Shown here piece after piece: positions 44,436 to 52,008 of a stretch of DNA of 64,000 nucleotides (position 1 is its first letter; every line of letters begins with the position of its first letter). Below the pieces are notes generated by a model. The model was given only the letters and a program-made list of their open reading frames with translations, had not been told where the DNA came from and made no database searches. The DNA comes from Alphaproteobacteria bacterium (GTDB lineage Bacteria > Pseudomonadota > Alphaproteobacteria > UBA8366). The stretch lies in the NCBI GenBank assembly GCA_028281325.1, contig JANQKC010000026.1, forward strand, positions 151,561 to 215,560, in the 5' to 3' direction. The translations under genes were made by a program, and so were the position numbers.

Positions 44436-45119
44436 ATGGCGTCGCGCATCTCCGGAACGGTGACCAAGGCTCTCGACATCCTGGATCTCTTTCCGGGGCG
44501 CGAGGACGGCCTGTCGGTGACCCAGATATCCACCGAAACCGGCATCAATATGAGCACCGTCGTCCGCTTGTGCGCAACGCTGGAAGGCCGCAGCTATCTG
44601 CGCCGGGATTCCCAAGGCCGCTATTTCATCGGCCCGCGAGTCGGGCAGCTCGCGCAGGCACTGCGGATGCAGTTCAATCTGGCGGAAGCGATTCGGCCGC
44701 TGCTGAAGCAATTGCGCGACGAGACCGGCGAAAGCGCCTCCTTCTATGTCCGCGAGGGCGGCATGCGCGTCTGCCTGTTCCGGGAGGATTCGAAGCATGC
44801 GATCCGGCACGTGGTCGATGAAGGCGCCCGACTGCCCTTGAAAGACGGCGTCGTGGGCAATGTCTTGCTCGCGCAGGCTGGGTCCAAGGGCGCCGTCTAC
44901 GACAAGATTCGAAAAGATGGATTCTACGCCGCCGTCGGGCGCGATCCCTTCACCGCATCGGTCGCGGTCCCCGTGACGACGCAGTCCGGCGCGTTGGTCG
45001 GCGCGATGGTGGTGTCGGGGCTCGCCGACCGTTTCGGCGAAACGAAGCGCAAGACGGCGTTGAAACGGTTGTTCGAAGCGCGCGCCGCATTGGCCGGCTT
45101 GCTGCCGGCCGCCGCCTGA
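44436..45119 (+). CDS. IclR-family transcriptional regulator
   Basis: A 227-residue regulator. The winged helix-turn-helix is in residues 6-70 (TKALDILDLF, LSVTQISTETGINMSTVVRLCATLE), and the effector domain in 80-227 (FYVREGGMRVCLFRED, ASVAVPVTTQSGALVGAMVVSG). Slightly shorter than the usual 250 residues but with all parts. Divergent from the carboxyltransferase gene, so local control of acyl-CoA genes is likely. Confidence 0.88.
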   Translation: MASRISGTVTKALDILDLFPGREDGLSVTQISTETGINMSTVVRLCATLEGRSYLRRDSQGRYFIGPRVGQLAQALRMQFNLAEAIRPLLKQLRDETGESASFYVREGGMRVCLFREDSKHAIRHVVDEGARLPLKDGVVGNVLLAQAGSKGAVYDKIRKDGFYAAVGRDPFTASVAVPVTTQSGALVGAMVVSGLADRFGETKRKTALKRLFEARAALAGLLPAAA

Positions 45120-45201
45120 TTGGCGCCAAGGCCGCACGCTTCAACCGCCGCTTGGCGCGAGAGGGCTTGATTGAACATCATTGACTTCCGACCAACGGTC
45201 G

Positions 45202-45215
45202 TTGATTAAAATCAA
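45202..45215. promoter_or_regulatory. FNR/Anr/FixK-type site upstream of the stress-protein gene
   Basis: TTGATTAAAATCAA is a perfect TTGAT-N4-ATCAA site. It lies about 131 bases before the universal stress protein start. A weak -10-like TGAATA about 28 bases downstream of the site centre would place it near -41, the position of an activating FNR-type regulator. The prediction is oxygen-limitation control. Confidence 0.7.
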
Positions 45216-45346
45216 TGCGATCTGGTTTAACACTGAATACGTAACGTCCTGTATCAATCCGCATGGTAGACCGGTGTCGATCACGCCCGACAGGCATGAA
45301 ATCCGCCGCCGCCGCCCGCCGAACGACCCGAAACGGAGCTTGACCG

Positions 45347-46195
45347 ATGAAGAAATTCTTGATGGCGACGGACCTCTCGGCCCGGTCCGATCGAGCCTTG
45401 GAGCGCGCCGTGATGCTCGCGGAGGACCACGAAGCCTACCTGACCATCATCCATATCATCGACGACGAGCTGCCGGCGGCGCTGTCCGACGCCCAGGAAG
45501 ACGCGGCCAAGCAGGCGATCGACGAACATATCGACAAGTTGGCGGCCGGCAAGCGGGACCGGATCTCGATCGAGGTCGTCTCCGGCCGGGCCCATGCGGA
45601 CATTTTACAGTATTCGGAGAAGGTCGATGCCGACTTGATTATCCTGGGCATGCATCGCGAGGACGCCTTCAAGGACCGGTTCCGCGGCACCACCGCCGAG
45701 CGGATCATCCGGGGCGGCGGCGTTCCCGTCTTGATGGTCAAGGACCGGGTGATCCGTCCCTATCAAAAGACCATCGTCGGGGTCGACTTCTCCAGCTATT
45801 CCCATCGCGCCGTCGAGTTCGCGGTCAAATTCGTACCCGGCGGCGAGTTCCATCTCGTTCATGCTTTCGGCGTGCCCTTCGAAGGGTTCCTGTATGGCCA
45901 CGACACCAAGCGGCAGGTCGCGCAACTGCACGAGGTGGAGTTCGAAAAAATGATGGACGAGGAAATGGCGGCGTTTCTCAAAAGTCTGGAAGGGACCGGG
46001 ACCGAACTTCACCGCGTGATGAAGCAGGGCACGGTCCGCGAGGTCATGTTCGAACAGGCGCGCCGATTGAAACCCGATCTGGTGGTCATCGGAACGCATG
46101 GCCGGACGGGCATCGCCCATGCCTTTCTCGGCAGCGTCGCGGAAGACCTGCTGCGCGCCCCGCCCTGCGACGTGCTGGCGATCAAGGCCTTTTGA
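45347..46195 (+). CDS. Universal stress protein with two Usp domains
   Basis: A 282-residue protein with tandem UspA domains (about 1-135 and 138-282). The second has the nucleotide motif GTHGRTG-x9-GS (GTHGRTGIAHAFLGSVAEDLL); the first has a degenerate form (GMHREDAFKDRFRGTTAERI), so only the second may bind ATP. Oxygen-limitation control is suggested by the upstream FNR-type site. Its last 7 codons plus stop are duplicated at 51837-51855, at the far edge of the inserted segment. Confidence 0.9.
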   Translation: MKKFLMATDLSARSDRALERAVMLAEDHEAYLTIIHIIDDELPAALSDAQEDAAKQAIDEHIDKLAAGKRDRISIEVVSGRAHADILQYSEKVDADLIILGMHREDAFKDRFRGTTAERIIRGGGVPVLMVKDRVIRPYQKTIVGVDFSSYSHRAVEFAVKFVPGGEFHLVHAFGVPFEGFLYGHDTKRQVAQLHEVEFEKMMDEEMAAFLKSLEGTGTELHRVMKQGTVREVMFEQARRLKPDLVVIGTHGRTGIAHAFLGSVAEDLLRAPPCDVLAIKAF

Positions 46196-46354
46196 CGACG
46201 GCGTAAACCGAACCGCCCGTACCGGGCGTTACCGCGACGCCGCGCCCTGCAGGATGGCGTTGACCAGCAGTTCGTAGGTGCCCCGCGCCTGCGCCCGGAA
46301 GTGGACCCTGAATCCCATCAGCACGACGCGGCCGGCGCCGACTGGCACGCTGGC
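46175..46354. repeat. Left copy of the Usp/M14-peptidase junction direct repeat
   Basis: 180 bases covering the last codons of the stress-protein gene and the last 41 codons of an M14 peptidase on the opposite strand. It matches 51837-52008 in the same orientation, with 11 mismatches over about 163 aligned bases; only a 9-17 base spacer between the two stops is unalike. Confidence 0.9.
46229..46354 (-). pseudogene. 3' fragment of an M14 peptidase gene
   Basis: Forty-one codons and a stop encode [18 protein letters not shown] followed by an ending [13 protein letters not shown]. This matches the C-terminus of the intact peptidase at 51883-54387 (ending LLFNAILQAAASP) with a few substitutions. 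No 5' part is attached; the sequence changes to the inserted segment at about 46355. Confidence 0.88.
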
Positions 46355-46382
46355 TGACCGCCTTCCCTCCCATTGCGCTTGC

Positions 46383-47033
46383 TCAGCTCATTTCTTGCGC
46401 TTTGAAGGAGCGCGCGCTTGCGCAATATGCGTATGTTTGGTCGCCGATCCGAGCCGCCTCCGCATGATCGTGGGTCACGAAGACAACGGACATCGCTGTT
46501 GACGCCCTTCGCTCCATGAGCAGGTCTTGCATTGAGGTTCTGCGATCGAGATCCAGCGCAGCAAAGGGTTCGTCGCACAGGAGCAGTTCAGGTTTCGTTG
46601 CCAACGCCCGGGCAAAGGCGACCCGGCTTGCCATTCCGCCGCTCAGCTTCGCAGGATAGGCTCGCGCCTCCTCCACGCCCAGTCCGGTGAGGGCAAGCAG
46701 TTTCTCGGCGTGCTGCCGTTGGCTAGCGCGTGGCAGGTTCTCCTGTTGCATCCCGATCGCCACATTGTCGCGCGCCGTGAGCCACGGCAGGAGCCTGGGC
46801 TCCTGGAACACCACGCCGATCCGCCGTGCGCGCCGGATCATGTTGCCCTCGGACAATGGAACCAGACCCGCGAGCAGCCGCAGAAGCGTGGTTTTTCCGC
46901 ATCCGGACGGGCCGATGACGCAGGTGATCTGCCCGAATGGCACGGTCATGTCGACACGGTCCAGAATACGCTGGCCGCCGAGCGTCACGCTCGCCCGATC
47001 GAGCGTGACCGCGGGGCTTGCAGCTTCATCCAT
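46383..47033 (-). CDS. ABC transporter ATPase (SsuB/TauB-like), C-terminus probably truncated
   Basis: 216 residues from the ATG at 47033. Walker [11 protein letters not shown]-loop [10 protein letters not shown], signature [15 protein letters not shown], Walker [14 protein letters not shown] and switch His in [14 protein letters not shown] are intact. After ARIGD the sequence turns into [18 protein letters not shown] and stops, where family members continue for 25-45 residues. The break is 30-70 bases from the left edge of the inserted segment, so the end was probably lost. Nucleotide binding may survive; function is doubtful. Confidence 0.75.
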   Translation of the reverse strand: MDEAASPAVTLDRASVTLGGQRILDRVDMTVPFGQITCVIGPSGCGKTTLLRLLAGLVPLSEGNMIRRARRIGVVFQEPRLLPWLTARDNVAIGMQQENLPRASQRQHAEKLLALTGLGVEEARAYPAKLSGGMASRVAFARALATKPELLLCDEPFAALDLDRRTSMQDLLMERRASTAMSVVFVTHDHAEAARIGDQTYAYCASARSFKAQEMS

Positions 47034-47853
47034 CACCCGCTCCGTGCGAACGCATCGGCTTACGCCACGGTTGGAGGTGCCGCTCGAGGGGACCGAGAAC
47101 ACCGAAGCGCACAACGAGGAACAGGGCGACCACAATCGCGATCCACGCGAAGCTATCGGCTGTTTCGAGCGTACTGCGCGCACGGGCGAGACCGGACCCG
47201 ATCCCCGAAACGGCGCCGACCACTTCGGCGAGGAGTGTCACCCGCCAAGTCAGGCCAAACGTCGTGATCGCCGCAGGGGAAAGGTGAGACAGCAGATGCG
47301 GGCCATAGAGGAAACGGATCCGCTGCCAGCGCCGCAGATGGAAGGCCTGTGTAATCTCCAAGAGCTTCGCATCGACGGTTGTGACGCCGTTCATCGCGGC
47401 GAGGTAGGGGACGGTTGCCAGCGAGACGACGACGGTAAAGATGACGGCCGGGCTGCTTGGCCCGAACCAAAGCACCGCGAGCACGATCCAAGCGATGGGC
47501 GGTGTAGCAAGCAGCATGGTGACGATCGGCCCGACCATGTGCCGGAAGGGCGTCACCAATCCCGCGGCGAGGCCAAGGCAGGTACCAAGCCCAAATGTCA
47601 GGAGGAAGCCGACCAGGACCCGGGCGCCGGTGTCCAGGATGGCCGGTAGGGCGCGTCCGCTCTCGAACAGGTGAAAGGCTGCCCAGAGCGTCTCGACCGG
47701 GCCTGGCAGGGCGAAGCTCCCAAGGCGCTGGGCGGCGATCCACCATCCCGCGACAAAGATTGCGATGCCCAGCGCGCCCCAACCGATGGACCGGCGTCGT
47801 TCAGCGCCCGCATCGGTGTCGTCAGGCACCGGTCTCAAGATAGAAGCCGTCAT
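47026..47853 (-). CDS. ABC transporter permease (SsuC/TauC-like)
   Basis: About 275 residues from the ATG at 47853 (an alternative start lies 6 codons upstream). Six hydrophobic segments; the EAA-type loop is VDAKLLEITQAFHLRRWQRIRFLYGPHL. The start overlaps the end of the binding-protein gene and its end overlaps the ATPase start, so the three are coupled. Family members import sulfonates, nitrate, thiamine precursors and similar; with zur and a TonB-type barrel alongside, a metal or metallophore is more likely here. Confidence 0.82.
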   Translation of the reverse strand: MTASILRPVPDDTDAGAERRRSIGWGALGIAIFVAGWWIAAQRLGSFALPGPVETLWAAFHLFESGRALPAILDTGARVLVGFLLTFGLGTCLGLAAGLVTPFRHMVGPIVTMLLATPPIAWIVLAVLWFGPSSPAVIFTVVVSLATVPYLAAMNGVTTVDAKLLEITQAFHLRRWQRIRFLYGPHLLSHLSPAAITTFGLTWRVTLLAEVVGAVSGIGSGLARARSTLETADSFAWIAIVVALFLVVRFGVLGPLERHLQPWRKPMRSHGAGDG

Positions 47854-48811
47854 CGGGCAGCTTGCCGCCAATCAGGGCGGGATCGGTCTCGGTGAGGAGG
47901 TTAAAGAACGTCTCGAGAGACGGGCGCGCTTCGGCCGCGCTGCGCACGGAAAGGTTCGATGTCGCGATGGCGCGCTCCAGAATCGGCTTCGGCATCTCAA
48001 GATAATCGGCGCCCAAACGGCCCGCGCTCGCCGGATTGCTGCGCACCCACCGGGTCGATCCTCGAAGCGACTCGAGAAGGCGAGGCGCAAGATCGGGCTG
48101 GCGGTCACGAAGTCCGTCACGCAGGACAATGCCGGCCTGTGGGATGTCTGCCGCCCCGCCGGTCGCGTCACCGTAAAGAGCCTGAAGATCGATCGCACGG
48201 GTCACGCCAATGCCCTCGGAAAGGCCCCGCATCTGCGCCATGGTGGCCGCGGGCTCCATAAGGACGGCCGCCGGCGCACGTCCCGCTAGCATGAGTTGCG
48301 CCGCCTCGATCAGAGACGCGGTGTACTCGATCTCGATATCGGCCGGCGTCAACCCTTGGTGACGCATGACAAGAGAGAATACAGTATCGGGCAAGTCGCC
48401 GCGGAAGGGGACGAGGACGCGACGGCCTGCGAGATCGGCAAGCCCCGCGATGGCCGGATCGGTGGTCATGACGTAGAACATGCCGCTCGTAATCACGCAA
48501 AGAAGACGCATGCCGAGGCCGCGATTGTAGAGATTGGCGGCCGTGGCCGTGGGCGCCGTGCTCACCGCCGCGGCGCCCGAGGCGATGCCGGCGCGCAACT
48601 CGTCCGGCGACGACCATTTCCGGAATCTCAACCCCGAAAGCACCGGGGACACCCCATCGCGGTCCACCACATGGATCAACGGCAAGGACAGGGTGAGCGG
48701 CGCGCCATAGAACGTCAGTCCTTTCGGGTTGGCCCCGGCGCGTATGGGCATCGACATGGCCGCAAGACCGCCGAGAAACATACGGCGTGTGGGCTGCTTG
48801 AAAGGTGTCAT
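47822..48811 (-). CDS. ABC transporter substrate-binding protein (NMT1/SsuA-like)
   Basis: A 329-residue protein with an N-terminal TRRMFLGGLAAMSM, a twin-arginine-like signal, then a two-lobed binding fold: LTFYGAPLTLSLPLIHVVDRDG, GAAAVSTAPTATAANLYNRG, LAGRRVLVPFRGDLPDTV. His and Cys are few, so it is not a classic ZnuA. It starts 18 bases after the TonB-type gene, in the same operon. Binding of a metallophore or other chelator is a guess from the setting. Confidence 0.78.
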   Translation of the reverse strand: MTPFKQPTRRMFLGGLAAMSMPIRAGANPKGLTFYGAPLTLSLPLIHVVDRDGVSPVLSGLRFRKWSSPDELRAGIASGAAAVSTAPTATAANLYNRGLGMRLLCVITSGMFYVMTTDPAIAGLADLAGRRVLVPFRGDLPDTVFSLVMRHQGLTPADIEIEYTASLIEAAQLMLAGRAPAAVLMEPAATMAQMRGLSEGIGVTRAIDLQALYGDATGGAADIPQAGIVLRDGLRDRQPDLAPRLLESLRGSTRWVRSNPASAGRLGADYLEMPKPILERAIATSNLSVRSAAEARPSLETFFNLLTETDPALIGGKLPDDGFYLETGA

Positions 48812-48829
48812 GCTTTCGCGTCCTTTGCT

Positions 48830-50929
48830 CTAGAAGGAAAAGCCGGTGCGCAGATAAAAGGTACGTCCCGGCGCGCTGATCCGGCTGGGGCGCGCGGACT
48901 CTTGCGGCTTGGCGGGAACATGCTCGGCGTAGTCTGCATCGAAGACGTTGTCGATGCCGATCTGTAACGGGATTCTGTCGCGAAGGAGCAACGAGGCATA
49001 GAGATCGAGAACGGTAAAACCGCTGGTCTCACCCTCGTCGAAGCCGCTGCCGGTGGCCGGGTTGTCGTCCACCCGATTCTGGTCCGCGACGAGCCGAAGC
49101 TTCGAGCCAAGCGAATACATGCCGAGGTCGCCCAGACTGTCGGTCCAGTTGAGCACCAGGTTCGCCTCTAGAGGAGCGATGCCGTAGAGCGGCCTATCAT
49201 CGTCGCGATTGGCGCCGTAGGTGTAGATGAGGTTGGCCCGGGTCGAAAGCTCGGGCGTTAAGTTCCATGTAAGATCGGCCTCGGCGCGCAGGATATCGGC
49301 GTCGACATTGCGAAACACATTGGCCCCGTCGGTGGCGGCGACACCCGATTGGCCGCGCGCCCTGTCTTTGCTGATGAAATCAGACACACGGTCGTAGGAA
49401 ACGCCGACCGAAGCCCGCCAAGCGCCCCATTGCAGCCCGCTGCCGGACCTGCGGGATCGGCCGAATGCAATCCATTCCTCACCTTCGGAGACGAGTCCCA
49501 TGCCGATACGGGTGTGGCGCTCCTTGTCCAATCCAGGATTGCCGATGAAGCGGTTCTGCGCCTGCGGCACCGGTGCGGTGGCGGCGAAGAACAGTTCCTT
49601 GCTGTCCGGTGCTCTTTCAAAATAGCCGATCTCGCCGAAGATCGACATGCTGTCGGCGATCTCCTGCTCAACCAGGGCGCGCGCGTCAAAGAGATCGAAG
49701 CGCGGGTTGGTTTCGGTCGCCCCGTAGTAGAATTCATAGAGATTTGAAGCGCTTGCGGGAAGGCCGGGAGAAACGATTCCGAACGGTCCATCCGGCACAC
49801 GATCCGCATCGCGCGCCTCCGCCCAGACCGATCGGTACTGACCGCCAAGCTTCAGATGCGTCGTTTTGCGGAAACTGTACGCGCCCTCCCAGCGCGCACC
49901 CAGGTCGAGGACCTGAATATCCGGAAAAGGGACGGCGCTGGTGCTGTCGAGGAGCGGTGTAGAGCTCGTTGCCACGCTGTCGGTAAAGCGGAGGCCGTCA
50001 CGGACCTCTTGGCCAAAGCTGAGTGCGAAACGGTTTTGCAGGGGTCCGAAGGCAGCATCGCCAAGGATCTGCGCATCGATGAAGCGCCGCTCGTTCTCCA
50101 CCTGCTGTCGCCTAGCCCCGGGGCCCGGTGCAAATGACCGAAGCTCGAAGTTATTGTTGACCCTCTCGCCATCACGAATGGAGAGCTCGGCCCGGATACG
50201 ATCGAAACCCAAGCCGCCTTCACGAAGCTCCGCTCCGACGCGACCCACCAAGCGATCGGTCTCGGTATTGTCCAAAGCCACGGATGGGGTCGCAAAGTCA
50301 TCGATATCGTTGCGCAAGAACACGCCGAACACCTCGAGTTTCCGCGAGGGCGTGTAGCCAAGAATGATCTGCTGTGTGTTCAGCCGGAATTCGTATGGAA
50401 CCCTCTCTCCATCCCCCGTTTCATAGCTGTCCGACGTCGTGCCGGCGGCGTTGCCGAAGGCGCGGACATAACCCTCCGGTCGGCGTAACGTCCATTGCGC
50501 AAGGCTCTCATAGGTATCGCCGGGAGTGGCGTAACCGCCTGCGAGCTTGAACGGCAAAGCAGAGGTGCGCCAAGTTTCGAGCGTTTCTGCCGGAAGGCGA
50601 AGATTGTCGTTTCTGTACGGCATGAAGAATTGGGCGCGATCGAAGGCGAAGAGCGGTGTCGCCGGACCCAGTCCGGAATCCCGATGCTGACGAAGGTCCG
50701 GAAAGAACGAGAGCACCGGAGCGGGGGCCCTGCCAGGTGGGGCGGGCCGGCTGAGGCCCGGTCCCGCGAAGCTGGTCAGAGGCGTGATCGGGCTGGCATG
50801 CGGCGGCTGCACCTGCCCTCCCCACACCTGCGCGAAAGGGAACCCCGCCGAACTCTCCTGCGCCGCGCTTGGCAGTGGCGCCGCGATTGCCAGTGTAAGC
50901 GCGAGAGCGAGGGAGTGTAGCAATCTCAA
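48830..50929 (-). CDS. TonB-dependent-receptor-like outer-membrane barrel lacking a plug domain
   Basis: 699 residues from a TTG start at 50929, which has AGGAAAGGA 7 bases upstream and begins a good signal peptide (RLLHSLALALTLAIAAPLPSAAQ). An ATG 17 codons upstream is less likely. The mature N-terminus is a Pro-rich stretch of about 100 residues without a TonB box or the usual plug motifs; the barrel then starts near LPAETLETWR. Late features are typical of receptors: LDLYASLLLRDRIPLQIGIDNVFDADY and a terminal Phe (RTGFSF). It resembles the OprC/NosA-type receptor barrel. Being in the zur operon, a zinc role is likely. Confidence 0.75.
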   Translation of the reverse strand: MRLLHSLALALTLAIAAPLPSAAQESSAGFPFAQVWGGQVQPPHASPITPLTSFAGPGLSRPAPPGRAPAPVLSFFPDLRQHRDSGLGPATPLFAFDRAQFFMPYRNDNLRLPAETLETWRTSALPFKLAGGYATPGDTYESLAQWTLRRPEGYVRAFGNAAGTTSDSYETGDGERVPYEFRLNTQQIILGYTPSRKLEVFGVFLRNDIDDFATPSVALDNTETDRLVGRVGAELREGGLGFDRIRAELSIRDGERVNNNFELRSFAPGPGARRQQVENERRFIDAQILGDAAFGPLQNRFALSFGQEVRDGLRFTDSVATSSTPLLDSTSAVPFPDIQVLDLGARWEGAYSFRKTTHLKLGGQYRSVWAEARDADRVPDGPFGIVSPGLPASASNLYEFYYGATETNPRFDLFDARALVEQEIADSMSIFGEIGYFERAPDSKELFFAATAPVPQAQNRFIGNPGLDKERHTRIGMGLVSEGEEWIAFGRSRRSGSGLQWGAWRASVGVSYDRVSDFISKDRARGQSGVAATDGANVFRNVDADILRAEADLTWNLTPELSTRANLIYTYGANRDDDRPLYGIAPLEANLVLNWTDSLGDLGMYSLGSKLRLVADQNRVDDNPATGSGFDEGETSGFTVLDLYASLLLRDRIPLQIGIDNVFDADYAEHVPAKPQESARPSRISAPGRTFYLRTGFSF

Positions 50930-50980
50930 GGGGCAGTCCTTTCCTAGGAGGATAGATGAAACGCCAAGATGCGTGGTCAT

Positions 50981-51110
50981 GCGCCAGCGGGCCGTCATCG
51001 ACAGGCCGAAGATGTTGGCGGCGGCGAGGCTTATTGTTGGGTCGGCGGGCCAATCGAGCCCGATGGGCGTCGCGATGCCAGCCCGGGTCGTGAGGAGAAA
51101 AGCAAGCGTA
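50981..51110 (-). pseudogene. Possible relic of a ZnuB-type permease C-terminus
   Basis: Between zur and the barrel gene one minus-strand frame reads TTRAGIATPIGLDWPADPTI and then SLAAANIFGLSMTARW. This has the look of the last helix of zinc/manganese ABC permeases (a Gly-rich turn, D-P-A-G-P-T-I, then a hydrophobic helix). No start codon or remaining helices are present. The match is short and made by eye. Confidence 0.4.
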
Positions 51111-51116
51111 CTATCG

Positions 51117-51518
51117 TCATGACAGCGCCTGTCCGGTTCCGCAGGCCGCACAGACGCCATGAACCTCGATCACATGGCGCAGAGGCGCAAAGCCGGTTTC
51201 TGCGAGCACGCCCGAGATACTCTCCAGCAGGTCTGGCGCGACACGCTCTGCAACCGTTCCGCAGTCGTCGCAGATCGACAGGATGGAGGCGTGCTGGTGG
51301 CTGCCGCACTGGCAGGCGATGTAGGCCTTGAGCGACTCGACGCGATGGACGCGTCCACGTTCCGTCAGAGCCGCTAGCGCATTGTAGACTGTCGGTGGTG
51401 CGATCCTCGGATGCGCCGCGTGAAGTTCCCGGAGGACATCGTAAGCGGACAGCGGGCCGCCGTGCCGACGCAGAACCGCCAGTACATCCGCCTGAATCTG
51501 TTCTCCCCGCTTGCTCAT
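51117..51518 (-). CDS. zur: Zinc uptake regulator, Fur family
   Basis: A 133-residue Fur-family protein. DNA-binding domain with APPTVYNALAALTERGRVHRVESLKAYIAC; the HR(V/I)ESL.A(Y/F)(V/I)AC segment is characteristic of Zur and not of Fur or PerR. Two CxxC pairs (CDDC and CAAC) form the structural zinc site, and CQCGSHQHASIL supplies sensing ligands. The ATG at 51518 follows GGAGG; the frame is open upstream through the palindrome, but that part is not coding. Expected to repress zinc-uptake genes when zinc is sufficient, including its own operon through the palindrome upstream. Confidence 0.88.
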   Translation of the reverse strand: MSKRGEQIQADVLAVLRRHGGPLSAYDVLRELHAAHPRIAPPTVYNALAALTERGRVHRVESLKAYIACQCGSHQHASILSICDDCGTVAERVAPDLLESISGVLAETGFAPLRHVIEVHGVCAACGTGQALS

Positions 51519-51530
51519 GGATGCCTCCGA

Positions 51531-51587
51531 ATAGCTTCGGCGAAACTGCTTTATTACTTTATAATGTAACAGTTTCGCCGAAGCTAT
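51531..51587. promoter_or_regulatory. 57-base palindrome: 18-bp perfect stem with a Zur-like operator in the loop
   Basis: ATAGCTTCGGCGAAACTG (51531-51548) is exactly complementary to CAGTTTCGCCGAAGCTAT (51570-51587). The 21-base interior holds TTAC-x-TTATAA-x-GTAA (minus-strand reading), a dyad of the size and AT-rich core of Fur/Zur operators. The zur start lies 12 bases downstream on the minus strand, so operator and hairpin would fall in the zur promoter or leader. The stem is observed; Zur binding is inferred. Confidence 0.7.
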
Positions 51588-51607
51588 GCGCCCGGATGCC
51601 GCATACC

Positions 51608-51837
51608 TCATGGACCGGTTGGCGGCTGTGCGTCCCGCACCAGACTGGCGACGGCTTCGGCAATGGGGAGCATATGCGTCGCGTCCGGCCCATAGCGCTG
51701 GATCGTGACGGCCTGGTTGTCCGCCTCTCGCGCGCCAAGGGCGATCCGAACAGGTACTTTCTTCAGGGGGGTTCGCGCACCTTATAACCGACCTTCTCGT
51801 TGCGCAGGTCGGTCTCTATCCGAAGCCCAGCCTTGCC
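51608..51837 (-). pseudogene. Threonyl-tRNA synthetase 3' fragment, frameshifted
   Basis: The minus strand encodes AGLRIETDLRNEKVGYKVRE, then in a shifted frame LKKVPVRIALGAREADNQAV, ending at TGA (51608-51610). This is the end of the ThrRS anticodon-binding domain. The shift lies in a run of six C at the place where REHSLKKVP is expected, consistent with a one-base deletion. The 5' nine-tenths of the gene is absent. Extra ThrRS genes in Zur regulons are known, so this was probably a zinc-independent spare copy. Confidence 0.85.
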
Positions 51838-52008
51838 TGGCGATCAAGGCCTTTTGACGACGGCCTAGCCCCCTACCGGGCGTTACGGTGACGCCGCAGC
51901 CTGAAGGATGGCGTTGAACAGCAGTTTGTAAGTGCCCCGCGCCTGCGCCCGGAAATGCACCCTGAATCCCATCAGCACGACGCGGCCGGCGCCGACCGGC
52001 ACGCTGGC
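51837..52008. repeat. Right copy of the Usp/M14-peptidase junction direct repeat
   Basis: 172 bases matching 46175-46354. It begins with the last codons of the stress-protein gene (an orphan piece here) and continues into the true 3' end of the M14 peptidase gene. It marks the right edge of the inserted segment. Confidence 0.9.

Larger units (their letters stand above)
46355..51836. mobile_element. Inserted segment with zinc-acquisition genes, truncated at both ends
   Basis: About 5.5 kb lies between two copies of the Usp/M14 junction. All genes inside read on the minus strand: a thrS 3' fragment, zur, a possible znuB tail, a TonB-type barrel, and binding protein, permease and ATPase of an ABC transporter. 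The thrS fragment lacks its 5' part at the right edge and the ATPase has an abnormal C-terminus at the left edge. No integrase, transposase or terminal inverted repeat is visible, so the means of insertion is unknown. Confidence 0.7.
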
